This document shows positions 21,017 through 31,327 of a DNA stretch of 64,000 nucleotides, in pieces. The notes under the pieces are model-generated. The model saw only the letters and a program-made list of their open reading frames with translations. It searched no databases and was not told the DNA's origin. A program made the position numbers and the translations under genes. Every line of letters begins with the position of its first letter. Position 1 is the first letter of the stretch. The stretch spans positions 1,178,001 through 1,242,000 of the forward strand of contig JAOWBW010000112.1 in assembly GCA_026119855.1 (NCBI GenBank). The letters run 5' to 3'. This DNA comes from Campanula takesimana (taxonomy: Eukaryota > Streptophyta > Magnoliopsida > Asterales > Campanulaceae).

Positions 21017-21846
21017 TCACAAAATACCTATATAGAAAAGGTATTACAAAAGTTTAGCATGCAAAACTGTAAACCACATGACACCCCTGTTTCTAAAGGA
21101 GACATGTTTTGTCTCAAACAGTGTCCTAAAAATAATTTTGAATCCAAGTATATGAAAAATATCCCTTATGCATCAGCAGTAGGAAGCTTAATGTATGCGC
21201 AAGACTGTACTCGTCCAGATCTTGCATTTATTGTTGGGATGCTTGGTAGATACCAAAGCAATCCAGGGAGATAACATTGGGTTGCAGCCAAAAGAGTGAT
21301 GAGATACTTACAAAACACTAAGGACTACATGCTTACATATTCAAAGTCGGATCATCTTGAGATCATTGGGTATTCCGATTCCGACTTTGCTGGATGCTAA
21401 GACAGTCGTAAATCAACGTCTGGTTATATGTCTTCACATTAGCCGGTTAAGAAGTTTCTTGGAGAAGTGCCAAACAGACACTCGTAACTTCCTCTACCAT
21501 GGAAGCCGAGTTTGTTGCTTGTTTCGAGACATCCGATCAAGCTATATGGTTGCGTAAGTTTATTGAGGGATTGCGAATTGTCGATAGTGTCGAAAGACCA
21601 ATTAAGTTATACTGTGACAATCGGGCAATAGTCTTGTACTCCAACAACAACAAGAGTTCATCAAAATCTAAGCATATATATATTAAGTTTCTTATTGTAA
21701 GAGAAAGAGTACAAAATGAACAAATAGAAATACAACTTATAGGAACAAACTCCATGTTAGCGGATCTGTTTACTAAAGCGTTATCTCCTTTAGTGTTTCA
21801 CGAGCATGTTGCTAATATGGGTGTAATAACTTTTGATAACATTTAA
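21017..21846 (+). pseudogene. copia RT C-terminus and RNase H
   Basis: Pieces in three frames: 21059-21274 (YASAVGSLMYAQDCTRPDLAF), a stop near 21273, remnants around 21280-21500, and 21499-21846 (MEAEFVACFETSDQAIWLR, then IKLYCDNRAIV and SKHIYIKF) with the end of RNase H. These are the standard terminal blocks of a copia pol. Several indels separate them. Confidence 0.85.
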
Positions 21847-22133
21847 TATAGTGGGAGTTTATGTTGTTTCTTTATTTACTGTTCTATTATTATTTAAAGT
21901 TTTGATCTCATTTGGTTAAGACTAGTTGGAAGAATATGTATATATTCATTATGTTCCATGCTACACATCTACACTTTTGATCTATGTCATTTAGTTGGAT
22001 ATGTATATGTGATCATTGTGGGTTTAGTTGCGAATCAATTATAACGACTGCACCTTTAGTCCTTATACTTGTATGACTAATGGACGGGATTGTTATAGAT
22101 GACAACAAGGTTCACATTAAGGTTGTCATTTGT

Positions 22134-22721
22134 ATTATACTCAGGGGCGGATCTTCAGTGTAAGAAGGGGTGCAAGTGCACCCGGTGAATTTTCGTATTT
22201 AAGGAAAAAAATATTATATGTATGATATATATATAAACTGTGCACCCCCAAAACAAATTGCTTTGTAGTATAGATGGATAGAGTCTAGCCTTCTTTTACT
22301 AGAAAACTAGTGTTCGAATCCTAGCAAAGGCAATTTTAGTATTTCAATTATTACATGCTTCCCCTCCAATTTGGCTTTTATGCCCTTCCAATTTGAGCTG
22401 CTAGTTCAATTTTCTTTTGATTTTGATTTTGATTATGATAATTATTGGTTGATATGAGTTATATTTAAATGATATTTTGATTTCTCTTTCTTTATTGTTC
22501 ACCATATTTTTGTTTATTAAAACACCATATAATTATATTTTAATACAAAATAAAGAGCAAATTTGAAAGTTTTTCGGACATTCATTTTAGGACGGAGGAG
22601 TATTATTTAAAATTTTGTATATTATAACATGTAATAGAGTAAACGACGATTATAATTTGAATTTTTAGTGTAATTTGTGCACCCGCTGGACGGAAACTCA
22701 AGATCCGCCACTGATTATACT
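22134..22721. mobile_element. non-autonomous hAT element (22142-22713) with 8-bp TSDs
   Basis: TSD ATTATACT at 22134-22141 and 22714-22721. The termini CAGGGGCGGATCTT and AAGATCCGCCACTG are inverted repeats. No coding capacity. It contains a tRNA-like pol III promoter pair, box A TAGTATAGATG at 22266-22276 and box B GTTCGAATCC at 22312-22321. The element at 46086-46837 and a fragment near 53190 belong to the same CAGNGGCGGA family. Confidence 0.85.
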
Positions 22722-22755
22722 TATGATTTTAAGGAAAGACATAGTTATGCAACCT

Positions 22756-22766
22756 AAGTGGGAGAT
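22756..22766 (+). other. copia polypurine tract
   Basis: AAGTGGGAGAT directly abuts the 3' LTR, as usual in plant copia elements. Confidence 0.85.
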
Positions 22767-23230
22767 TGTTAGAACATGGATTGCATAACAAGTCATTGTG
22801 ATTTCCATACATGAAATCATACTTATAATGTTAATATAAAGTGTAGAGGATTAAACAATGTGTAGAATTCTTCAGATGGAAATTACCTATTTATGATGGA
22901 TAAAATGGTAATTTCACACCACTTATATGAAAGGGTGTAGTCCCTAAATGAAATGCCTCTTTGTCTTGTATATATAGGGCCTTCCATCAGCCCTTAAAGA
23001 CACACTACATTCATTATTCTCTCCTACATAATCTTCATTCATTGCTAGAAGTAAATTGAGAGAAATGCACTCATCATTTAGAAGATCTTCATCCCCTACA
23101 TCTTCTTCTTCATTCTCCCTAAAGCAACATCAATATGGATTCAATAGGTAACGCTTCCGCCTTCGTCTCCTCTCTCTAACTTATCCCATATTTGAGTTTA
23201 TGGCATTAGTGAATATGGATTGTTCTAACA
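22767..23230 (+). repeat. copia 3' LTR (464 bp)
   Basis: Partner of 16205-16670, followed by the TSD TTCCC. Confidence 0.92.
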
Positions 23231-23269
23231 TTCCCTCTAAAGGACAATTATCAATTTCTTTTTTGGTTT

Positions 23270-24515
23270 CGTTAGTTGATTTTTTACTATAGGCAAGCAA
23301 AAACATAAAATGATAAATATTATACACTGTTGAATCCCGTATGATTAGCAATGACAGATCTTTAACTCTCGTTGAATCGCGTACGATTAGTAGTGAAAGA
23401 TCTTTAACTCTCGTTGAATCGCGCATTATTACTAAAAATTGGCATAAAAAGGAACGAATCGTTTTTGGAAAATAAAGAGCCACGCTCAATAAATTAATAT
23501 TTTATACTATTAAACTAATTTTCAGAATTACAAGTAACCTTATTTTTATATGGCTTCTAAGACTTGGAAAACAAGTCAAACACTTCTAATATTAACACTA
23601 ATTTATATAGTAACCTTTTAGAATTCAAAAACATTAAGATATTGCCTAAATATATTTTTTGAAAGATAACAAATGATTTGGCTTTGATTACCATCTGATG
23701 TAGGCAAGCGGAAGCATAAAAGGATAAATATCAGACACATTTAAATAACACACACGATTACCAATCAAAGATCTTCAACTCTCGTTGAATCGCGCACGAT
23801 TACAGGAATTTTACATAAAAAAGAACAAATCACTTAAGGAAGAATAAGAATGAATTTTAATTTGGTATTAATTCATTTTCAACCATTGTACTTTCATCTA
23901 ACTTTCACTTTAACCATTATACTTTATTTTTTTCACAAAAAGCACTATAATTTCAAAAACCTCCCATCGCAAGCACAAATTCGTGTCTAATCTGCGATTT
24001 TTGGGTTTGGATGAGATGTTTTCCAAAGTAGAGTGGTTTTCGTGCAAAAAATAAAGTAGGATTGTTAAAGTGGAAGTCGGGTGAAAGTACGATGGTTGAA
24101 AATGAATTTAAACTAATTAATTTTAAGTATTATTGTCATTTTATGTTATTTTCGATTTTTTTTTTGGTAATCAATTTAAGTGTAGATTTAGGCAATATTT
24201 TAAGGTTTTTGAGTTTTAATAGATTACTATATAGATTAATATTAATTTTAGACGTGTTTAACTTGTTATCAAGTCTTATAGAAGATATAAAAATAGGGTT
24301 ATTTGTAGTTCCAAAAATTAGTCTAATATTATAAAATTTTGATTATTGAGCGTGATGTACTCTTTATTTTCCAAAAGTGATTCGTTCCTTTTGATGATAA
24401 TTTTTGGTAATGGTGCGCGATTCAACGAGAGTTGAAGATCTTTCACTGGTAATCGTGCACGGCTCAACAATGTCTGATATTTCTCTTTTGATGCTTCCGC
24501 TTCCTACATCAATTC
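23270..24515. repeat. inverted and direct copies of a GTAGG(C)AAGCGGAAGC repeat
   Basis: A ~170-bp motif containing CTCTCGTTGAATCGCG(C/T)ACGATTA occurs as two left-facing copies (23270-23500 and 23695-23870) and once inverted (24350-24515). The copy at 23695 is preceded by GGCTTTGATTACCA, which resembles the reverse complement of a degenerate Met-tRNA primer-binding site, so these may be LTR pieces of a minus-strand retroelement brought together by insertion or rearrangement. Between them is AT-rich sequence with no gene. Confidence 0.6.
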
Positions 24516-25115
24516 TCAGAGTGTTTTTTTTTCTCACCCCTATAGATAGTTATCAGACTGTTTGAGAGTTGCATCTTAGAGCGTGAATAAATGAGGATGT
24601 TGGGGGTATTTTTAAATTAAGGACCATAGAGTAATTATTAAAAACCAAACTCCAAATAAAGCATAAACAATAGGGTGAGAGCCTGAGCGTAATTGGTTAT
24701 ATGTTTTTTCTCTTTATTTTAGTTTAAGAATGATTATCGTACTTCATTTCTTACAATTATAAAAAATAATAATTTCATGTTTTCAATTTTATACCACTAT
24801 ATAATTGTACTCGTATTGTTTCTAGTTTAAGTAATATAGTATCATTTTTGTCTTTAAAGAAGTGACTTAATAGTAAATGTCGAGCTTCACAATATATGAA
24901 GTCGAGAATTCTATCCCTCTCCTTACCTTTTGCTAAGACATCGTAAAAGAAAAGTAATGTGTCATTTCTTACTACATATGAAAACAGATAATGAAATAGA
25001 ATAAAGTGTGTATTTTTTATTTTAATTCATCTTAAAATAAATGTTCTATTTTTGAATGAAGGAAAAGTGTAAGTAAGTGCAATTTTTAATGGTATAAACA
25101 ATATATAAACAAATA
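24516..25115. other. AT-rich intergenic DNA, nothing recognised
   Basis: No ORF with recognisable motif, no bounded repeat. Confidence 0.5.
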
Positions 25116-25374
25116 CTACCTCTGTCCCTAAATGAGTGTCCAAATTTCATTTTAAGGGACACTGAAAATCTCAACTTTTTTGTACAATTTGGTAGCAAAG
25201 ATTCATATATAATCTTGTAATCTCCTTTCAAAACATTTAGTTTTGCACGTATAAAGAAACCGGTGAAAATTTTTTCGAAAAAAAACATTTAAGGACAAAG
25301 TTATGTTAAAAAAAGACACTCATTTTGGGACAAAGATTTCTTAAAAATGAACACTCATTTAGGGACAGAGGGAG
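25116..25374. mobile_element. Stowaway-type MITE 1
   Basis: 259 bp flanked by TA. The ends CTACCTCTGTCCCTAAATG and CATTTAGGGACAGAGGGAG are inverted repeats of the CTCCCTC(C/T)GTCCC type found in plant Tc1/mariner MITEs. Confidence 0.85.
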
Positions 25375-25405
25375 TAAAATGCATTTTAAATATAATAAGT
25401 TATTA

Positions 25406-25663
25406 CTCCCTCTGTCCCTAAATGAGTGTCCATTTTCAAGAAATTTTTGTCCCAAAATGAGTGTCTTTTTTTAACATAACTTTGTCCCTAAATGTTTTTT
25501 TTCGAAATTTTTTTCACCGGTTTCTTTATACGTGCAAAACTAAATGTTTGGAAAGGAGATTACAAGATAATATATGAATATTTGCTAGAAAATTGTACAT
25601 AAAGTTGAGATTTTCAGTGTCCCTTAAAATAAAATTTGGACACTCATTTAGGGACAGAGGTAG
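25406..25663. mobile_element. Stowaway-type MITE 2, inverted copy of MITE 1
   Basis: 258 bp flanked by TA. Its reverse complement aligns with MITE 1 over its entire length, including ACCGGTTTCTTTATACGTGC. The pair forms a ~550-bp inverted repeat with a 31-bp spacer. Confidence 0.88.
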
Positions 25664-25679
25664 TAAAATTTAGTGACTT

Positions 25680-26450
25680 TCAAATTTTAATTTTAAAAAA
25701 GAGACTGTTAGAGCAAAAATGAGAACGATGGCGAAAACAAAAATAATCACACACACATGAATACAAGAACTTACGCGGTTCACCAACTTGTCTACCTCCA
25801 CGGGCAGAGGGGGAGTATATTATTATCCATGGCAATTACAATAGACGAGCATACTAATCTAGTTGCACGGATTTTGATCAGAAAATTTTTGATTGTGCAA
25901 ACTTTAAATCTAGAATTATAAATCTCTATTTCTTGACAAATTTACTAATTATTTTGCTAGGGAGTAGTATTTATAGTCATAAATATCTTAACTTTTTACA
26001 AAGAGGAATCATATTTCTTGAAGACAGAGCTACTATATTTTAATAAGAAGGTGGCTTTCCTAATCGTTAAACAAGTCCTTTTACCGAAAGAAACTCAAAT
26101 AAGCCAACCACTTTAAAACCAAACCAAACTAGCCGGCGCCCAAAGCCCAACTCGGCCTAACAGGCCAGCACTGCTGTGTAGCATGCACCAACGCAGCCGT
26201 GTAAGTGCCTCATTTGAGAGTCAAATCCTCCACTCTTCTTGCACGGGCATGCCACTCTATAGGACATGGCCGATCAACCCCTGTTGTGTTGATTTTGATT
26301 TTCGTGTTGATTTTGATTTTCTCCTCTCTTCCTTGCCGAGTCAAGCCCCAGAAATTACTAGACTCGTTGCGCACCTATCATTAACAATTGCCATTGATTC
26401 AAAGGCATATATTGTCAACATGACTAACTTTTCAAGACAAAAAAAATGAA
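25680..26450. other. possible old LTR-type sequence, no gene
   Basis: Begins TGTTAGAGC and contains ACTTACGCGGTTCACC with a GC-richer block, suggestive of an old LTR or TRIM, but I find no matching TSD or second copy. The 88-aa ORF at 26183-26449 has no recognisable motif. Confidence 0.3.
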
Positions 26451-27130
26451 ACTACTATTTTGAGATAAAATAAGTATTTATTATTGAGTACACGGCATAT
26501 GATGTTGGTATGAGTTTTATATTTAATTAGGAACATGGTTTTAAAATTTTGAAAAATAAACTACTATGGGCTTAGTGATGATATTGTTGAAATAAAATTT
26601 GGATGCCAAAGTATATTCACAACTACATAATCCTAAGGTTTATTGGTATTACTAATCTTATTCCGATGGATAATCCAGACTACTAAACACAGCCTTACAA
26701 CATCCACAAAGGAAGATTTTTGGGAGCTTTTTATTTTTATAGAAAAGCTCTTTAGAGCTTTTTGCCATTGTAAAAAAGCTTAAAGAGATCCTTAGTAAAG
26801 ATCAACTCCTTCTATAAAGAGCTCTCTCTAAGAGCTCTTTACATTAATTTTCACCATTTTTTTCATGTTAATCATTAAATATTATAGAAAAATGCTCGAA
26901 AGAAGTTTAATGTTGTTGGATTTGGGGGCCACATAAAAATTAAATAAAAAACTCTACCATTGTGAAAAAAGCTTGAAAGTTTTTATCATTAAAAGTTATT
27001 AATGATGTGTCATTTTGAAACTACATAAAAATTATGGAAAAAGCTTTTATCATCGTGGATATTCCTACACACAAACCTAGAGCATGAGATATAACTTGAC
27101 TTCATTTATAATAATCTTTTAATTGAAAAA
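26451..27130. other. AT-rich intergenic DNA, nothing recognised
   Basis: Contains several AGAGCTTTTT/AAAAGCTCT words in both orientations (26730-27060), perhaps an eroded MITE. No gene. Confidence 0.4.
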
Positions 27131-27144
27131 AAAAATCCGTTCAT

Positions 27145-27555
27145 TTCGGATTAAAATTTTTAATTAGACTTTACACGGAGATTAAGAATAAGTGAGTATT
27201 GAATGAAAAATAAAGTATGAGAGAGAAATTGAATAGAGAGTTTTTGTTGTGAGAATGACAAGTATATCTCATTATCTATTTTAAGTAATAAACCAACTAA
27301 AAAATTTGGTTTGGGACAAACCACAAAATAAAGTACTCCCTCCGTCCCAGACTAAGGTTCTTACTTTCCTTTTTGGTTTGTCCCAGACTAAGGTTCTTAG
27401 TTGATTTATTACTTAAAATTGACAATGGGACCCACTTGTCATTCTCACAATAAAAACTTTCTACCCACTTTCTCTTACTTTAGTTTTCTCATACTCATAA
27501 CATTTTTTTTTTAAATATCTGTGTAAAGCCAAACCAAGAACTTGAAATGGAAAGT
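27145..27555. repeat. inverted MITE-like repeat
   Basis: 27150-27325 is the imperfect reverse complement of 27375-27550 (shared words include GTCATTCTCACAA and its complement). Between the arms is a TACTCCCTCCGTCCCAGACTAAGG terminus typical of Stowaway elements. This looks like one Stowaway-type element beside or inside an inverted relative. Confidence 0.65.
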
Positions 27556-27794
27556 TTGAAACACGGGATGGATGGATTAAGCCCGGCAATTGGGCGGGGC
27601 GGGGCGGGTCGAGGCGGGTTGGCGGGTTATGCCGGGTCTACCCGCCACAACCCGTTTAAATTTACGGGTCAAACGGGTCGGGTAACGGGTTGTGGCGGGT
27701 CGACCCTTTTTTTTTTTCTTTTTTTTTTTATTTTTACCTTAGGATGCCGCCCCAACCTATTTTTTCTCGCGGGTCGAAACGGGTCAACCCGTTA

Positions 27795-27984
27795 TGTTGG
27801 GCGCAACTCAAAGTCCCACATCGGCAATTGATGAAACAATTGCAAGGTATATAAGAGCACCCACCCACTTCATTAGTATGAGGCTTTTTGGGGGATGCCC
27901 AAAAACAAATCCGTGCGGGCTAGGCCCAAAGCGGATAGTATCATACTAATGCGGAGAGTGGTGGTAGTGGTCGCGGTCCCTACA
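27795..27984 (+). repeat. left terminal region (5' LTR-like) of the deleted copia element
   Basis: 190 bp from TGTTGGGCG to CCCTACA, directly followed by the primer-binding site at about 27986. It contains AAAGTCCCACATCGG, a word familiar from plant LTRs, and a GTATATAAGAGC TATA-like stretch near 27848. No partner copy exists in the window. Confidence 0.6.
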
Positions 27985-28035
27985 AGTGGTATCAGAGCTC
28001 CGGTTTAACGATCCGGGTTTATCAAGCAATCAAGA

Positions 28036-28943
28036 ATGGGCAAGGATAAACAAGCGGTGGAGAAATTTGATGGGTTTGACTATGGTTTTTGGAGGATGCA
28101 AATAGAGGATCTCTTGTATAATAAGGATCTCTATATGCCTTTAAAAGGAGTCAAGCCGAAAAGCGAAAAACAGGAAGACTGGGATCTCATGGATCGGAAA
28201 GCCTTAGGGGTGTTCGATCTACTTTGTCAAAGTGGATCGCGAAGACTACCAAGAAGGCGAAAACCACCAAGGAGCTATTGGATTATCTTACTGAGAGATT
28301 TGAAACTCCATCTGCTGCAAATAAGGTTGATTTGATACGCAAGATGGGTAATCTCAAGATGCAAGAGGGAGGATCCATAGCTAAACACATCGATGAGTTT
28401 ATGGATGTTATAGACTCATTGGCTGCGTTGGAGATTACTTTCGGTGACGAGGTTCATGCATGTTTATTGCTAGCGTCTTTACCAGGAAGTTGGAGCGGAA
28501 CAGTGACATCGTTAAATGCTTCAGCAGGTAAGAACAAATTGAAGTATGATGATGTTAAGGACTTTCTCTTGGGCGAGGAAAATTGCATAAAGAAGTTGGG
28601 GACACCGTCTACTTCAGAATCGGTATTGGCTACAACTAGTAGGGGAAGGCCGGGTTCTAGCAATAAAGGGAGAACAGGGTCGAGGGAAAGTGTAATCGGG
28701 GGTGGGGATCAGTCTGTGGAGAACAAAGAAAGACCAAGGGTTGTAAGAGGATCGGTAGAGTGCTATCATTGTAAGGAGTTAAGACACTACAAGAGGGATT
28801 GTCCCATGCGAGGGGATAAATCGGCGAATGTGATAATCGAAGGTGACGATGTACTGATTCTGAGCGATAGTAGTGCGCTAGAATCATGGGTGCTGGATTC
28901 GGGGGCATCATTCCACTCATGCGGGCATGCAGGGGCGATGTAA
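28036..28943 (+). pseudogene. copia Gag and start of protease, frameshifted
   Basis: Frame 1 (from 28036) has KFDGFDYGFWRMQIEDLLY, the N-terminal UBN2-type Gag block. Homology shifts to the frame of 28224-28943 near 28220-28240, with ITFGDEVHACLLLASLPGSW, a zinc knuckle CYHCKELRHYKRDC and the protease motif SWVLDSGASFHSC. A TAA follows at 28941. The zinc knuckle has all CCHC ligands, but the chain is broken, so no functional product is expected. Confidence 0.85.
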
Positions 28944-28983
28944 AATTACACTTCCGGTGATTTCGAAAAGGTCTATCTGACGG

Positions 28984-29729
28984 ATGGCGAGCCTTTGGAA
29001 ATCAAGGGGAAGGGGGGATGTCAGAATAGGAGCATCGGACGGGAATGTCTTACATCTACACGGGGTCAGACACATTCCGAGTTTGAAAAAGAACCTGTTA
29101 TCAGTTGGGCAGCTGGGTGAAGAAGGTTACACGGTAACTTTTAGCTGCAGGAACTGGGTTATTACCAAGGAGGATTGTGAGATCGCTCGGGGTAATAGGG
29201 AAGGAAGATTGTACTTGAAAAATACCAAGGATAGTATCGCGGTGGCGTCAGCCAAGGGTGATACGGATTTGTGGCACTGTCGATTGGGTCACATGGGTGA
29301 GAAGGGGGTATCCCCGGTAACTTCTCTAGGTGGTGTGTCATATTACATGACCTTCATTGACGATTCGACAAGGAAGGTCCGGGATTACTTCTTAAATGGG
29401 AAAGATAAATCTTTCAGGATATTTAAGAAGTGGAAGGCCTTGGTGGAGAATCGGATTAGACTCAAGGATAAATGCTTGAGGTCTGTTAATGGTGGGGAGT
29501 ATAAGCTCAAGGAGTTTGAGGAATACTATGATGCGAGTGATATTCGCATAGATATTCTAAACTCGGGTGGGAGCGAGACAGTTCATGATGACCAAGGACA
29601 GGGGGTCATTGAAGATGAACCAAATACTCCAGGACCGGATATTCCGCTGCGCAGATCTAACAGAGAGTGTAGATCGGATGCAAAGGCTCCAGGTTTCTCA
29701 AGCAAGGTGAAGTTGAAGCTGGGTATAGC
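28984..29729 (+). pseudogene. copia protease end, integrase fragment and linker
   Basis: VRHIPSLKKNLLSVGQL and the pre-integrase block LWHCRLGHMGEKG are clear. The text then jumps to YYMTFIDDSTRKVRDY, an integrase core start without the complete HHCC region, continues to a CLRSVNGGEYKLKEF block, then jumps again to the pre-RT linker IPLRRSNRECRS. RT and RNase H are missing. The frame runs into the hAT element at 29730, so ORF residues after that point are not copia sequence. Confidence 0.85.
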
Positions 29730-30597
29730 TAGGGATGGCAACGGGTCGGATACGGTCCGGATATTGCAAAACCCGTATCCGACCCGAGGCTACCGAGCCC
29801 GTATCCGAACCCGTCCGTATCCGACTAGGGGCGAATCCGTATCCGCCCCGTAAGATCCGCCCAAAATCAAAATCAAAAATCAAAATCCACACCAAAATCA
29901 TTTTTGGGGAAGGAGGGAGTTAACTTTCAGTCAAAAATAACAAAAATCAAGAACAAGCTATCCGCCCAAAATCAAAATCCACAGCTAACATTCATATTTT
30001 CAAATTCAAATTTGAATAGAAAGTAAGGAAATTAACGGTACATCAATGGCTTCTCGAGGGGTCTTCAAATTCGACGCTGGAAGGAAGGCGGATGAGTGTG
30101 ACTGGAAGCAGAGAGCTCCTTCAAGATCTTGGCGGAAGTGCCGGCGGCACGGGCTAGCTTGCCGCCTTGACCGGGATTCATCTCGATGTTGTGGATGATT
30201 GTGCCGATTCGGAAGAAGATGAGGAGGAGCTGTAGAGGCGAATTGGGAGTTGGGACTGACGGAGGGTGGTGATGGAGATTGGAGACAACGGCGTCGGCGC
30301 GTCGCCCTCTCTCTCGACAAATCGAAAAATGAAAACCCTAGCCAGACTGTTGTCTCACATCACATATATACAAGGTAGGGAGTAATAATAATGGAAAGCA
30401 AGGGTAAAATCGTAAATAACCTAATATAAACACTATACGGGTTGATACGGGTCGGATACGAACGGATCTCGGACAGAATCCGAACCCGTATCCGAACCCG
30501 CCAGATTTTTAAAATCTATTACCAAACCCACCCATCCCCGGTCGGATTGTCTCGGATACGGATCGGATTCGGTAAAATTGCCATCCCTAGGTATAGC
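29722..30597 (-). mobile_element. non-autonomous hAT element (29730-30589) carrying a uL2 gene fragment
   Basis: TSD GGTATAGC at 29722-29729 and 30590-30597. The termini are TAGGGATGGCAA and TTGCCATCCCTA. Subterminal arms contain CGGATACGG/CCGTATCCG words in opposite orientation. It is the same family as 45313-46074. The 860-bp body holds a minus-strand fragment of a ribosomal protein gene. No transposase. Confidence 0.88.
30060..30215 (-). pseudogene. RPL2: captured fragment of ribosomal protein uL2 (RPL2) gene, mitochondrial type
   Basis: On the minus strand 30205-30116 translates to GTIIHNIEMNPGQGGKLARA and continues AGTSAKILKE, the diagnostic uL2 segment in its bacterial/organellar form. 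After a frame change, 30095-30063 reads LIRLPSSVE, the block that follows in the family. Only about 50 codons are present, upstream sequence is unrelated or untranslated, and there is a frameshift, so it is a non-coding fragment acquired by the transposon. The full protein is a core large-subunit ribosomal protein near the peptidyl-transferase centre. Mitochondrial origin is inferred from the sequence type. Confidence 0.8.
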
Positions 30598-31216
30598 TTC
30601 AACGGGGCTTGGAGAATAGGGGAGGAGGAAGGCACTACCATGATCGAGGTGAGCACTCGGATGACACCAAAGATGAGTTGAAGACGGATACGGGGCTTGT
30701 ATACGCGGTTGATCTCTAGGTGGGAGATTATTGGAGTAGAGATCTAAAGGAAACGAAGAGAAGAAAAAAATCTGGCAAGAAGAGCGAGCGGGCGCCTAGG
30801 TTCAACCAAGCGGGCGCCCTAGATGGGCAGAAAGTTCGTGTCTCCAGAAATCCTAATTCAGGCGGGCGCTTGTAGGGCACCAAGCGGGCGCTTGGTGCCG
30901 CGGCTCAGAATTCGGGAATAGCAGTTTTATCAGGATTTCTCTTATGTTTAGGTTTAGGTCTTATTCTAGGTTTGCTATATAAGCAATGTTCCGCCCCCAT
31001 ACTCATTGTAACTCAGATTTATCATATTATAGTGCAAGATCCTGGCTTGGTAGTGCCCCCAAACGTAGTCAAACATATTGACGAACTGGGTAAACAATTT
31101 CTTGTGTTCGTTTTGTCTTTTGCTTTGAGTTTCTTATTTCTTGTGCTTGTTTGTGGTGCTGTGATTTCTTGCGATTTGCTTGGGTGTTGGGTTGGGAAGG
31201 GCTTTTTTCCACAACA
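30598..31216 (+). repeat. copia 3' region with PPT and right terminal (3' LTR-like) sequence
   Basis: 30598-30681 is the last coding scrap (ends TGA). The purine tract AGGTGGGAGAT is at about 30719-30730. The terminal region 30731-31216 starts TATTGGAGTAG (a TG start with G to A change is possible) and ends CCACAACA. It contains (A)CCAAGCGGGCGC motifs at 30790-30900 and a GCTATATAAGC TATA-like site near 30974. Confidence 0.6.
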
Positions 31217-31327
31217 CGTTAAGCTTCGCGGGTTGAAACGGGTGACCCGCTTTAAACCGCTAACCGAAACGAGTTGGGTCGGGCGGGTTAGCGGGTAACC
31301 GGCCACAATTGCCAGCCTACGATGGAT

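Larger units (their letters stand above)
16205..23230 (+). mobile_element. Ty1/copia retrotransposon, degenerate
   Basis: LTRs at 16205-16670 and 22767-23230 begin TGTTAGAACATGG and end (T/C)AACA. The TSD TTCCC is at 16200-16204 and 23231-23235. A Met-tRNA primer-binding site follows the left LTR and a purine tract precedes the right one. Gag, protease, integrase, RT and RNase H occur in copia order on the plus strand but are broken by several stops and frameshifts. The LTRs differ at roughly twenty positions by eye, so it is older than the elements at 34411 and 53929. A hAT element sits in the 3' untranslated part. Confidence 0.93.
27795..31216 (+). mobile_element. Ty1/copia element, internally deleted, non-matching ends
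   Basis: Bounded by TGTTGGGCG at the left and CCACAACA at the right, with TSD CGTTA at 27790-27794 and 31217-31221. A primer-binding site (GTGGTATCAGAGCTC), Gag, protease and integrase pieces and a purine tract (AGGTGGGAGAT) occur in copia order. RT and RNase H are deleted. The left end (27795-27984) does not resemble the right terminal region (30731-31216), so the two LTRs are not copies of each other. A hAT element lies inside at 29730-30589. Confidence 0.75.
27578..31319. mobile_element. hAT-type element with GC-rich ends, split by a copia insertion
   Basis: The termini TAAGCCCGGCAATTG and CAATTGCCAGCCTA are imperfect inverted repeats. The flanks GGATGGAT and CGATGGAT agree at 7 of 8 positions as TSDs. 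Subterminal arms (27583-27790 and 31222-31319) are full of CGGGT/ACCCG words in opposite orientations. Without the copia insertion only about 320 bp remain, so this was a small non-autonomous element. Confidence 0.7.

Noticed and set aside
22260..22335. A tRNA gene
   Set aside because: Boxes A and B are present, but the arms do not form a full cloverleaf by eye and it lies within a hAT element; reported as tRNA-like only.
29735..29923. Arg/Pro repeat ORFs near 29.7-30.0 and 45.8-46.1 kb
   Set aside because: Translations of CGGATACGG-type hAT subterminal repeats.
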